A stretch of DNA of 8,643 bases from Saprospiraceae bacterium (GCA_029262975.1 JAJCYJ010000780.1:1-8643), one strand, 5' to 3'. Counted from the first letter of the stretch, positions 1 to 6,729 are shown. Notes: a model not told the origin generated them from the sequence alone. Made by a program: numbers and translations.

Positions 1-900
1 GTTGCTCCGGCACCTACAGTCCAGCCTGAACCTGGGTCAACGCCTATCTCACCGATGATATCCAATGTATCCCCGGTTACCTTATTGATTAGGGATATGG
101 CATCGTCTCCATTGTAAAAAGTTATGGTATGCGTGGTATCAGATTCCGCCATGATCGCAGCGTTCGAACTCGGGTTGCTAATCACATAAACACTATCTGG
201 GTCTAAGGTGCCTTGAGGAAACAAACTGTCTGTAGCCGTTATTGATCCATTGTTATAACGATAGATCACATAATCCGTAAGATTAACGGTAGCTGACATA
301 GGATTATACACTTCCAGGGCTTTGTTAGAGGACGAACCTTCAATATATTCTGAGAAAAATAGATCATTTGTACATCCTGGTTCTGGACTTGAACAAGAGG
401 TCATGGTGTGAAAGCCTAATGAGTCCACAACATCGATGGCATGGACATCCCATTGTGTCGATCCAACTACCCAATTAGTTTCACCTTGTTGAATTCCAAC
501 CTGGCGGACCAGTGTGAAGTTGTTCGTTGCTCCGGCACCTACAGTCCAGCCTGAACCTGGATCAACGCCAATTTCACCTATGATATCCAATGTATCTCCA
601 GTTGCCATATTGATCAGGGACATAGCATCATCACCATTAAAAAAGCAAATGGTATGCGTAGTATCAGATTCTGCCATGATCGCAGGGTTTGAACTTGGGT
701 TACCAATCACATAAACACTATCGGTATTTAATGTGCCTTGTGGGAACAAACTGTCTGTGGCAGTTAATGATCCGTTGTTATAACGATAGATCACATAATC
801 CGTAAGATCAACCGTAGATGTCGTTGGATTATACAATTCCAGGGCTTTGTTAGCCGACGAACCTTCAATGTATTCTGAGAAGAATAGATCAGTACATTGG
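1..900 (-). repeat. Tandem 525-bp repeat inside the lamin-tail gene
   Basis: Bases 1-375 match 526-900 in register with no indels at an exact 525-base (175-codon) offset. By eye the identity is roughly 85 percent, with many differences at third codon positions. For example, the segment beginning GTTGCTCCGGCACC occurs at both 1 and 526. Only one full period and part of a second are visible; further copies may lie to the left. Confidence 0.9.
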
Positions 901-956
901 GAAAAGCCCATTTGAAACAGAAAATGTGTGCATAAAAGGAGAAAGATCTTTTTCAC
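1..956 (-). CDS. Secreted protein with tandem lamin-tail domains (N-terminal part, truncated by the left edge)
   Basis: The reading frame is open from a GTG at 956-954 to the left edge (318 codons) and continues outside the window. No in-frame ATG lies nearby upstream. I chose the GTG because the residues after it form a good signal peptide: Lys2-Lys3, a hydrophobic core (IFLLLLCTHFLF), then GFSQ before the mature part. The rest is a lamin-tail-domain (LTD) unit with the typical motifs FFSEYIEGSS-NKALE-YNP (about residues 25-44), TDYVIYRYNNGS, and TNWVVGSTQWDVHAID followed by DSLGFHT. The unit restarts at about residue 198 with an exact period of 175 residues (525 bp). Bacteroidota LTD proteins are usually exported or surface-attached, often through a C-terminal type IX sorting domain, which would lie outside this window. 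The molecular role is unknown. Functionally unrelated to the lysine genes. The CDS is secure; the start is likely. Confidence 0.85.
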   Translation of the reverse strand, partial: MKKIFLLLCTHFLFQMGFSQCTDLFFSEYIEGSSANKALELYNPTTSTVDLTDYVIYRYNNGSLTATDSLFPQGTLNTDSVYVIGNPSSNPAIMAESDTTHTICFFNGDDAMSLINMATGDTLDIIGEIGVDPGSGWTVGAGATNNFTLVRQVGIQQGETNWVVGSTQWDVHAIDVVDSLGFHTMTSCSSPEPGCTNDLFFSEYIEGSSSNKALEVYNPMSATVNLTDYVIYRYNNGSITATDSLFPQGTLDPDSVYVISNPSSNAAIMAESDTTHTITFYNGDDAISLINKVTGDTLDIIGEIGVDPGSGWTVGAGA

Positions 957-1743
957 TTCATTCGTTTTATAAATTAACCAGAGACATGGATGAAAATTAA
1001 GATTTTTGCACTACGTATTTCAAAAGTACTGAATGATTCCGACATTATTGAGCGTTTTTCGTCTAAATATTACATTGGCAATTGAAATTTTTTCTACCAA
1101 TAAACCTACAAGAATGGTTGCTTCACTTGTTCTCCTAATTAGAAAATAGGTAAATTATATTATTATAATTAACAGACAGAAGCACCCTAATACCTGGTGA
1201 TTCCCACTGGATTACTTACGCGATCCTATTAGAGTTCTTGATGATCTCCCGTTATAATTAAGTGACTTAAGAATAATAACTTCACCGAACTATCCTCAAT
1301 TCCAAGGAGCATATATTATTTTAACCAAATATAAGGACTGACGGTGTATGAAAGATTATGGCGTTTAGCCACTATAATCTAAAACTCGCTATTTGCCGAT
1401 GTATTAATTAGGATTTTAGAAGTGGAATCATCCCCATGTTTAAGGGAATTTACTTTTTTTAAAAAAAAAGATGTAATTGTTTTGACAAGTCTGGGGGACA
1501 TTGTTATCTAAAGCATTTATTATTGAATCCGAAAACAAGAAAGAGACATCGTTCTAATATTTCATTGATTTTGGCTTGATCTGTTATTGCAGTTTCCTTT
1601 TTCAATGCATCGTAAATAGTTCATAAAATAATTACAATAGCAGTAAATAAATTGAAGTGATTTAAAAATAAAAGCGAATGACTAAAAGCAATTCATTAAC
1701 TTTTAAATCACATCATAAATAAAACAATTAGAAAACCAAATGC
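957..1743. other. Long AT-rich intergenic region without a recognisable gene
   Basis: These 787 bases lie between two minus-strand genes. I find no open frame with family-like sequence on either strand, no tRNA-like T-arm and no rRNA segment. The stretch should carry the promoter of the lamin-tail gene and the 3' end of the symporter transcript. It contains a T7/A9 tract at 1454-1469 and the inverted repeat described separately. The rest shows nothing I can interpret. Confidence 0.6.
1657..1711 (-). terminator. 11-bp inverted repeat 33 bases past the symporter stop; possible transcript end
   Basis: GTGATTTAAAA at 1657-1667 is the exact reverse complement of TTTTAAATCAC at 1701-1711. Inside the loop a smaller AATGA/TCATT pair can also form. 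The right arm begins 33 bases beyond the end of the symporter gene on the minus strand, where an mRNA 3' structure is expected. The stem is AT-rich and the run of T after it is weak, so a classical factor-independent terminator is uncertain. It could instead protect the 3' end or bind a protein. Confidence 0.4.
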
Positions 1744-3201
1744 TCAGACCACTTTTTTAGATTTTCTATCAATTGCATTAATGGCCAAAAAAGTCAATAA
1801 AGAAGCAGCAATACCAAAAATAATTGGGTCTAAACCGAGCGGAAGTTTTGTATTGAAAATTATCAATAAAAGTGTAGTAGATCCTCCGACAATCATTGAC
1901 CATATCGCAGCTAAAGCAGATGGATTCTTCAAGATCAACATCATCAAAACAGGAACCAAAAGCCCGGAAACCATAAATGCATAAGAATACAACATGATCT
2001 GCAAAACTTGCTGCATCTGCAAGGCGATCACAATCGCTATGGCACCAATTAGAAAAGTAGCAAGCTGTGAGAATCGAATACTGTCACCAAGTTTTCGATT
2101 AAAGGGCTTGACAAGATCAGTCATGAGATTACCCGAAGCCGCCATAAGGCAACTGTCAGCCGTGGACATAATAGCCGAGAAATAAGCCGACATGATCAAA
2201 CCCATCAGCCCTACTGGTAGAATATGTCTCAAAAATATCGGTAAGGCACTCTCGCTGTCAATATCCGAAACAACTTCATAACCCAAATCGGCCAAAATGC
2301 CTTGTTCGAGCGCAACTCGGGCAAAGAGTCCTAATAATGTCCCCATAATGGCCATCACCGGCCACTCAAACAGCCCCGCAATCATCCATGCCTTTTTAGC
2401 GGTTTCCACGTCTTTGCAAGCATATATTCTTTGATATAAGGTCATGCCAATAAACCAGATGGGGACAATCGTGATCATCCAGTTGATAAATTGAACCCAG
2501 GAAATATTAGTAAAACTTAAAAAGTTTTCAGGCATGAATTTTACGATCTCTCCCCATCCACCCAATGCCATATAGGCGAACGGAAGACCTATAAAAAGTA
2601 GCCCGCTCATCAAAATAATCCATTGAATCGTATCCGTATATATGACCGCCTTGAGCCCTCCGGCTACCGTGTATACAATAGCAATCACCCCAATAAGATA
2701 TACGCCCTGGGTTATATTGAGCGTGGGGAAAGTTGCCGAAGCCAGTTTGGCACCTGCCAAGACTTGTGAACTGGTAAATCCTACGTATCCTATAAATGAA
2801 ATGACACCAGCTATAAGCGCTGAACGTTTATCATAATGAAATTCCAGCGCTTCAGGAAAACTAAAAAGGTTGTGCTTTTTCCCGATTGGATAAATCTTAG
2901 GAATCAAAAAAACGATACTTAACCACGCCCCAAGAATACCTGTGAAAAGCATCCAACTACCTGAGATACCAATCGTAAAACCCAATCCGCCAAGACCAAT
3001 AGAAAAACCTCCGCCAACGTCCGTCGCAGCTACGGATAGTCCAACATGACCGGCTGTCATTTCCCGCTTTCCTACATAGAAATCTTCCTTGGATTCATTC
3101 TTCCAAAAGAAATACAAACCCACCCCTAACATGACTACCAGGTATAAGACAAAAATTGTCAGGTCAATCCAGTGTAGGTCCATTATATGATTTGGTGACA
3201 T
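1744..3201 (-). CDS. Sodium/solute symporter, SSS family
   Basis: A 485-residue polytopic inner-membrane protein, predicted to couple uptake of a small organic solute to Na+ entry. It has about a dozen hydrophobic segments and the usual SSS length. Family marks are the signature part YTVAGGLKA (about 177-185) followed by VIYTDTIQW, and AIMSTADS (343-350). In the latter, Ser346/Thr347 sit where PutP-type transporters hold the Na2 sodium site. Asp61 in SVAATDVGGG likely corresponds to the conserved PutP TM2 aspartate. The start at 3201 is the longest ATG; Met7 (3183, MDLHWID) is an equally good and more family-like start, and neither has a clear ribosome binding site. It is divergent from the aminotransferase-led cluster, with about 520 bases between the two starts. 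That suggests, but does not prove, a lysine, beta-lysine or related substrate. SSS substrates (proline, pantothenate, sugars, carboxylates) cannot be read from sequence alone. Confidence 0.93.
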   Translation of the reverse strand: MSPNHIMDLHWIDLTIFVLYLVVMLGVGLYFFWKNESKEDFYVGKREMTAGHVGLSVAATDVGGGFSIGLGGLGFTIGISGSWMLFTGILGAWLSIVFLIPKIYPIGKKHNLFSFPEALEFHYDKRSALIAGVISFIGYVGFTSSQVLAGAKLASATFPTLNITQGVYLIGVIAIVYTVAGGLKAVIYTDTIQWIILMSGLLFIGLPFAYMALGGWGEIVKFMPENFLSFTNISWVQFINWMITIVPIWFIGMTLYQRIYACKDVETAKKAWMIAGLFEWPVMAIMGTLLGLFARVALEQGILADLGYEVVSDIDSESALPIFLRHILPVGLMGLIMSAYFSAIMSTADSCLMAASGNLMTDLVKPFNRKLGDSIRFSQLATFLIGAIAIVIALQMQQVLQIMLYSYAFMVSGLLVPVLMMLILKNPSALAAIWSMIVGGSTTLLLIIFNTKLPLGLDPIIFGIAASLLTFLAINAIDRKSKKVV

Positions 3202-3366
3202 TTATAAAAGTGATCTGCACCTTCTAAAGTTGATAAAGGCAATAAGAGGCTCTTAGCTTTTTATAGTGGGCGCAAAATTCTTAATCAAATTACGAATTTA
3301 CAGGCACTTCAATTTAAGAGATAAAAATCTTAGGGAATACAGAATCAAAAGAAGGGCTGGATGAGC

Positions 3367-3392
3367 GTGCGTAATCACGCACTTAGCGTGAT
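3367..3392 (+). repeat. Two mutually exclusive short hairpins
   Basis: The stem GTGCGT/ACGCAC (loop AATC) and the stem ATCACGC/GCGTGAT (loop ACTTA) share ACGC at 3377-3380, so only one can form at a time. Both stems are perfect, with 6 and 7 base pairs. Overlapping alternatives like this are seen in switching RNA leaders, but also arise from closely spaced repeats of GCGTG, of which three direct or inverted copies occur here. Confidence 0.6.
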
Positions 3393-3413
3393 CAGATGTC
3401 TGGGAGACATCTG
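3393..3413 (+). repeat. Perfect 9-bp hairpin with GGG loop
   Basis: CAGATGTCT at 3393-3401 pairs perfectly with AGACATCTG at 3405-3413 around a three-base loop. It directly follows the alternative hairpins at 3367-3392. It is not followed by a T run, so it is not a classical terminator on the plus strand. Confidence 0.7.
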
Positions 3414-3492
3414 GCTGAGCGAACCTCGAAGAGGCTTGAAGCTAAATTAAAAGGCATAATAGGCCGCACCCCTGATGGGTTCAGTCTTTCCA

Positions 3493-3508
3493 ATGTGCTC
3501 CGGCACAT
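3493..3508 (+). repeat. 6-bp hairpin closed by a C(UCCG)G tetraloop
   Basis: ATGTGC pairs with GCACAT around TCCG with a C-G closing pair, that is, a UNCG tetraloop when read on the plus strand. UNCG loops closed by C-G are unusually stable in RNA. On the opposite strand the loop would be CGGA, with no special stability. This favours function as plus-strand RNA. Two further C-G pairs beyond one mismatch could lengthen the stem. Confidence 0.65.
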
Positions 3509-3600
3509 GGGTTTCTACAAAGGTTGAAAATCATTCCTTCATTTTGGCGAATGAAAAAAATGAATAAAGCCAAGAGATATCATAAATATTGGTTGACCAC

Positions 3601-3623
3601 TATAGAGGGAGTAGAACCCTATA
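3601..3623 (+). repeat. Imperfect inverted repeat upstream of the aminotransferase; possible operator
   Basis: TATAGAGGG at 3601-3609 can pair with CCCTATA at 3617-3623, with one bulged A. It lies about 100 bases before the proposed GTG start, next to TTGACC (3593-3598) and an AT-rich stretch containing TATAAT (3632-3637). The spacing fits neither a sigma70 promoter nor the Bacteroidota TTTG / TAnnTTTG pattern, so only the dyad is supported; an operator or RNA role is a guess. Confidence 0.3.
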
Positions 3624-3720
3624 AAATATGATATAATATATTTAATGCCACAGAGATTGATCTACAATATTTAGCTTATTGCTATATTTCATAGAATTTA
3701 AAATTGATATAAAATTTATA

Positions 3721-4998
3721 GTGAACCATAATATCCAACCCTTACTCAATAAAATATACAAAAGAGCAGTATCCGCAAAGGGTATATACATATATGACGA
3801 AGATGGGAAGGCATATTTAGATGGTTCTTCAGGCCCGGTTGCCTGTTCGATCGGACATTCTCATGAGAAATTGTTACCATTTATTAAAGAGCAGCTGGAC
3901 AGACTTCAATATGTTTATCGATCACAGTTTGGGTCATTTGAAGCCGAGCAACTGGCGGATAAATTATATCAGTTATCACCAAATAGACAATACAGCCATA
4001 CCTTTTTTGTCAGCAGTGGCTCGGAAGCGATAGAAACAGCTATGAAAATTGCCATACAGTATTGGCAAGAAAAAGGGTATCCTGAAAAGAATCAATTCAT
4101 CACACGACAGAAGAGTTACCATGGTATTACAATGGGGGCCCTTTCCATCACGGGACATAAGCTACGCCGAAAATCATTCGAGCAGTCCTTGCTACCCTAC
4201 CCCAGAAAACTAACAATGGATCTGGAAAGCGATAGGCTTGAAAAGCATCTTGAAGAAATTGAAAAAGTGATTCATGAATTTAAGGCAGAAAGAATTGCAG
4301 CACTTGTCTTAGAACCCGTGATAGGCGCTGCAGGGACAGCCATGGTACCCCCTGATGGTTATTTTCAAAATATCAGAAAGCTGTGTGACAAACATAATAT
4401 CCTGCTCATTACAGATGAGGTAATGACCGGTCTGGGACGAACAGGAAAATGGTTTGCCACAGAACACTGGGAGACCACTGCCGATCTGGTAACTATCGGC
4501 AAGAGCCTGGGTGCTGGCTACGCTCCTATCGCTGCAGTCCTCACCACCGACCAAATACTGGAGCCCATCAAATCTGGAAGTGGCAGTATCCTGAGTGGAC
4601 ATACTTATAGCGGACATCCATTGTCATGTGCAACGGGTCTGAGAATATTAGAAATCATCGAAGAAGATAACTTGATAGAAAATGTCCAGAAGATGGGCAC
4701 GGTGATATTGAATAATTTAAATGAACTTAAAAAGAAATATGGATTCATTGAAAAGGTAAGAGGAAAAGGGCTCCTGTTAGGTGTGGAGCTATCCACTACT
4801 CATCCCGGTTTACAAACTAGAATTATTGATCGCTGCTATAAAAATGGGTTATTGGTATATCCCTCAGTAGGTGGGCCTGGAGGCATAGATGAAAATGGAA
4901 TTCTAATTGCTCCCCCATATATTATCACTGAGCAAGAAGTTGGACTTATGATGGACATATTGGATCAGTCCTTTAACCAGATCAGTAAAAATATATAG
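3721..4998 (+). CDS. Class III PLP-dependent aminotransferase (YodT-like)
   Basis: A cytoplasmic PLP enzyme moving an amino group between an omega- or beta-amino acid and a 2-oxo acid. There is no suitable ATG; the frame is open from a TTG at 3679, but I prefer the GTG at 3721 (425 residues), where family-like sequence begins. The longer form adds 14 hydrophobic, AT-rich-coded residues unlike the family. In GTG numbering: GSEA phosphate-binding motif about 100-103, stacking YHG about 133-135, LITDEVMTGLGRTG with the pyridine-nitrogen Asp at 232, Schiff-base lysine 261 in TIGKSLGAGY, and the Thr of SGHTYSGHP near 295. All key residues are present. It leads the cluster containing CoA-transferase, deacylase and AblB genes, as yodT does in Bacillus. 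There, transamination of the beta-amino group of N6-acetyl-beta-lysine to 3-oxo-6-acetamidohexanoate is the plausible reaction (inference). A 4-aminobutyrate or acetylornithine-type substrate is the main alternative. Confidence 0.93.
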   Translation: MNHNIQPLLNKIYKRAVSAKGIYIYDEDGKAYLDGSSGPVACSIGHSHEKLLPFIKEQLDRLQYVYRSQFGSFEAEQLADKLYQLSPNRQYSHTFFVSSGSEAIETAMKIAIQYWQEKGYPEKNQFITRQKSYHGITMGALSITGHKLRRKSFEQSLLPYPRKLTMDLESDRLEKHLEEIEKVIHEFKAERIAALVLEPVIGAAGTAMVPPDGYFQNIRKLCDKHNILLITDEVMTGLGRTGKWFATEHWETTADLVTIGKSLGAGYAPIAAVLTTDQILEPIKSGSGSILSGHTYSGHPLSCATGLRILEIIEEDNLIENVQKMGTVILNNLNELKKKYGFIEKVRGKGLLLGVELSTTHPGLQTRIIDRCYKNGLLVYPSVGGPGGIDENGILIAPPYIITEQEVGLMMDILDQSFNQISKNI

Positions 4999-5157
4999 CA
5001 TGGATATACACACACAATCCTTGAAATTAAAGTATATCACTTATGCTTTATAATTACTAAAATATCTAATAAAATAAATTAAAAATATGAATCTTGACGG
5101 TAAAAAGAAATAGATACGAAAATGTTGTTGGTATGTCTTGCTCTCCAGTATAGAAGT

Positions 5158-5206
5158 CTATTTTCGTTAAGAATCGGGGAAGCCTTGGACCCGATTTAGA
5201 AAATAG
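5158..5206 (+). repeat. Compound hairpin, 8 bp outer and 7 bp inner stem
   Basis: The outer arms CTATTTTC (5158-5165) and GAAAATAG (5199-5206) pair perfectly and enclose a second perfect stem, AATCGGG (5172-5178) with CCCGATT (5190-5196), separated by a small asymmetric internal loop. The nested arrangement suggests a folded RNA rather than a protein site. No T run follows directly, so it is not an obvious terminator of the aminotransferase transcript. Confidence 0.6.
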
Positions 5207-5213
5207 GGTTCGG

Positions 5214-5243
5214 TTTTAATATTCTGATAAAAGAATATTAAAA
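5214..5243 (+). repeat. Perfect 12-bp AT-rich inverted repeat
   Basis: TTTTAATATTCT (5214-5225) is the exact reverse complement of AGAATATTAAAA (5232-5243), with the six-base loop GATAAA. It starts 7 bases after the compound hairpin. It could be a DNA operator or an RNA hairpin; the sequence does not decide. Confidence 0.6.
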
Positions 5244-5270
5244 ATACATTTGAGCAAGTGGGCTTTTTTG

Positions 5271-5300
5271 AATCGTTTTTTGGCCAAGCAAAAAATGATT
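5271..5300 (+). repeat. 12-bp hairpin with one G-U pair
   Basis: AATCGTTTTTTG (5271-5282) pairs with CAAAAAATGATT (5289-5300) around GCCAAG. The single mismatch would be a G-U pair in plus-strand RNA but a C/A mismatch in minus-strand RNA, which mildly favours plus-strand RNA function. A short GTCC/GGAC stem (5304-5307 with 5313-5316) follows directly. From memory this resembles palindromic intergenic repeats seen in Bacteroidota genomes; that is unverified. Confidence 0.5.
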
Positions 5301-5392
5301 GCCGTCCGGCGAGGACAAGATTAAGAGATTTGCAAAGAATTTATATGCCTGAAAATGTTAGGTCAGCACAACAAGAATGTAATTACTAAAAC

Positions 5393-6082
5393 ATGGACAA
5401 GTTCAATAAAGTTGTTGATTATGAGTTTGTAAAATCATTATTTTTTGATAAAATGACTCTTTTGTTTGGAGGATTTGGAGGAGTTGGAACACCACCATCA
5501 TTGATAGATTGTTTGATTGATTCCGGTGTTAAAAATGTTCATCTTATCGGCAATGATGCTGGATTTCCCTGGATAGGAATGGGAAAATTTATTGTGCTCG
5601 GAAGAGCCAAATCATTGGTAACATCACATATTGGATCCAACCCTGTAGCCGGTGAATTGATGAACAAAGGAGCATTAGCAGTAGAGTTTTCACCACAAGG
5701 AATCCTCACGGAAAGGATTCGATCAGGAGGTGTAGGCCTCAATGGGTTTCTCACTGAAGTGGGCATGGGCACCATACTTGCGAAGAACAAACCCGTAGTC
5801 AAAATTGAAAATAAAGAGTATCTGTATGAGGCACCAATTACTGGTGATATTGCGATTGTCCATGCTAAAAAAGCCGATAAATTTGGCAATCTGATTTTTG
5901 ATAAAACCGCGCGCAACAATAACCCATTGGTAGCCAAGGCAGGAAAGATTACGATCGCCGAAGTGGATGAAATAGTGGATATGGGAGCATTGGATCCGGA
6001 AGAGATTATTGTACCCGGAATATTTGTACATTATATGGTTCCTTCAGGAGGCATTAACTGGAAATGGGTATGGGAGACATAA
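5393..6082 (+). CDS. Acyl-CoA:carboxylate CoA-transferase, subunit A (YodS/AtoD-like)
   Basis: Alpha subunit (229 residues, normal length) of a family I CoA-transferase, which moves CoA from an acyl-CoA to a carboxylate such as a 3-oxo acid in a heteromer with the next gene product. Visible marks: the glycine-rich FGGFGGVGTPPSLI near residues 25-38, ERIRSGGVGLNGF, the EVGMGTILAKNKP stretch, and the C-terminal TIAEVDEIVDMGALDPEEI then VPGIF. The ATG at 5393 follows an A-rich leader and fits the family N terminus. It overlaps subunit B by 19 bases, which implies coupled translation. In this cluster it probably activates 3-oxo-6-acetamidohexanoate to its CoA thioester (inference). Acetoacetate or 3-oxoadipate transfer are alternatives, because the subfamilies are not separable by eye. 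Confidence 0.93.
   Translation: MDKFNKVVDYEFVKSLFFDKMTLLFGGFGGVGTPPSLIDCLIDSGVKNVHLIGNDAGFPWIGMGKFIVLGRAKSLVTSHIGSNPVAGELMNKGALAVEFSPQGILTERIRSGGVGLNGFLTEVGMGTILAKNKPVVKIENKEYLYEAPITGDIAIVHAKKADKFGNLIFDKTARNNNPLVAKAGKITIAEVDEIVDMGALDPEEIIVPGIFVHYMVPSGGINWKWVWET
6046..6051 (+). promoter_or_regulatory. AGGAGG ahead of the subunit B start
   Basis: A consensus Shine-Dalgarno AGGAGG lies inside the end of subunit A, 12 bases before the ATG at 6064 and 18 before the in-frame ATG at 6070. It favours the 6064 start over 6070. It also encodes part of the conserved-looking PSGG stretch of subunit A, so it may be incidental in an organism whose other starts lack such a site. Confidence 0.35.
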
Positions 6083-6714
6083 GACAAGTAATCGCACAAA
6101 GAGCATCTCAAGAAGTATGTGATGGGATGATCGTCAATCTGGGTATCGGTATTCCCTCCCTGATCCCGGATTATATCGATCAATCAATAAGGGTTTTATT
6201 CCAATCTGAAAATGGTCTTCTAGGATTCGGGCCTACTCCATTGAATAATCCGGATGGAGCACTTTGTAATGCTGCCGGCTATCCGGTGAGTATCGTTAAA
6301 GGTGGTAGTTACTTTGATAGTGCTACTTCGTTTGGCATGATCAGAAGCGGTCGTATTGACCTGGCCATTCTGGGTGCGCTGCAAGTAAATATGAATGGAG
6401 ATTTGGCGAACTGGATCGTGCCGGGTAAAAGGGTGCCGGGTGTAGGTGGCGCCATGGAACTGGCTTATGGAGCCAAAAACCTGATTGCATTGATGCAACA
6501 TTGCCAAAAAGATGGAAGACCTAAAATTGTAAAAAAATGCACGCTTCCGATCACAGCGCTAAGTTGCGTCACAAAGATCATAACCGAAATGGCCGTATTC
6601 GAAGTAGTCGATTCTAATTTAAACCTTGTTGAACTTATGCCAGGTTATTCTTTGGAAGATGTAAAAAATAATACAGAGGCTGATTTCAATATCTCATCTC
6701 AGCTATATAATTAG
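6064..6714 (+). CDS. Acyl-CoA:carboxylate CoA-transferase, subunit B (YodR/AtoA-like)
   Basis: Beta subunit (216 residues, the family length), which carries the catalytic glutamate. The motif SENGLLGFGP is at residues 48-57; Glu49 is the expected residue that forms the glutamyl-CoA thioester. Other family marks are IVNLGIGIPSLIPDYI near the N terminus, FDSATSFGMIRSGRIDLAILG, and GVGGAMELAYGAKNLI. The start overlaps subunit A by 19 bases (13 if Met3 at 6070 is used). It ends 15 bases before the deacylase start, so the two are almost certainly in one transcript. It works together with subunit A; the role in acyl-activation of the beta-lysine-derived oxo acid comes from context. Confidence 0.94.
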   Translation: MGMGDIRQVIAQRASQEVCDGMIVNLGIGIPSLIPDYIDQSIRVLFQSENGLLGFGPTPLNNPDGALCNAAGYPVSIVKGGSYFDSATSFGMIRSGRIDLAILGALQVNMNGDLANWIVPGKRVPGVGGAMELAYGAKNLIALMQHCQKDGRPKIVKKCTLPITALSCVTKIITEMAVFEVVDSNLNLVELMPGYSLEDVKNNTEADFNISSQLYN

Positions 6715-6729
6715 TTTAAACCAAAACCC

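Larger units (their letters stand above)
3363..3555 (+). other. Hairpin-rich element in the divergent intergenic region; possible structured RNA or dispersed repeat
   Basis: Within about 190 bases there are several perfect stems. They are GTGCGT/ACGCAC (3367-3372 with 3377-3382), ATCACGC/GCGTGAT (3374-3380 with 3386-3392), and CAGATGTCT/AGACATCTG (3393-3401 with 3405-3413). Further on are CCTC/GAGG (3424-3427 with 3431-3434), ACCC/GGGT (3468-3471 with 3477-3480), ATGTGC/GCACAT (3493-3498 with 3503-3508) and TTCATT/AATGAA (3538-3543 with 3550-3555). The stretch is more GC-rich than its surroundings and has no coding frame I recognise. It lies 166 bases or more before the aminotransferase GTG, so it could be part of that mRNA's leader, a small RNA, or an inserted palindromic repeat of the REP kind. 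I do not recognise it as a known riboswitch, in particular not the lysine riboswitch. Confidence 0.55.
4999..5392 (+). other. 394-base gap inside the gene cluster
   Basis: This gap separates the aminotransferase from the otherwise tightly packed CoA-transferase/deacylase/acetyltransferase genes. The first 160 bases are AT-rich with nothing recognisable. Bases 5158-5316 hold three long hairpins and one short hairpin, listed separately. No credible coding frame is present. It may hold a second promoter, an attenuator, or inserted repeat sequence. Confidence 0.6.

Noticed and set aside
514..714. Plus-strand 66-codon frame over the lamin-tail gene
   Set aside because: It lies opposite the lamin-tail CDS, within its repeat unit, and its translation resembles no family.
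1021..1028. TACTTTTG on the minus strand, an exact match to the Bacteroidota -7 box TAnnTTTG, 65 bases before the lamin-tail GTG
   Set aside because: There is no TTTG/TTG at the -33 position, and another TAnnTTTG match (1326-1333) occurs by chance in the same AT-rich region.
1453..1470. CTTTTTTT followed by AAAAAAAAAG as a terminator
   Set aside because: It is a loopless A/T palindrome without a GC stem and far from either gene end.
3363..3555. Lysine riboswitch (L box) ahead of the cluster
   Set aside because: The multi-helix junction with the conserved core of the L box is not visible; the stems here are short and strung in a row.
3593..3637. TTGACC and TATAAT as a sigma70-type promoter for the aminotransferase
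   Set aside because: The spacing of 33 bases is far too long, and the presumed phylum uses a different consensus.
3679..3720. TTG at 3679 as start of the aminotransferase
   Set aside because: The extra 14 residues are hydrophobic and coded by very AT-rich DNA unlike the family N terminus; the GTG at 3721 gives a normal N terminus. Not fully excluded.
5723..6031. Minus-strand frames over the CoA-transferase and other plus-strand genes (also 4309-4617, 5539-5937, 7029-7361, 8228-8497)
   Set aside because: All lie opposite genes with clear family motifs and give translations without recognisable domains.
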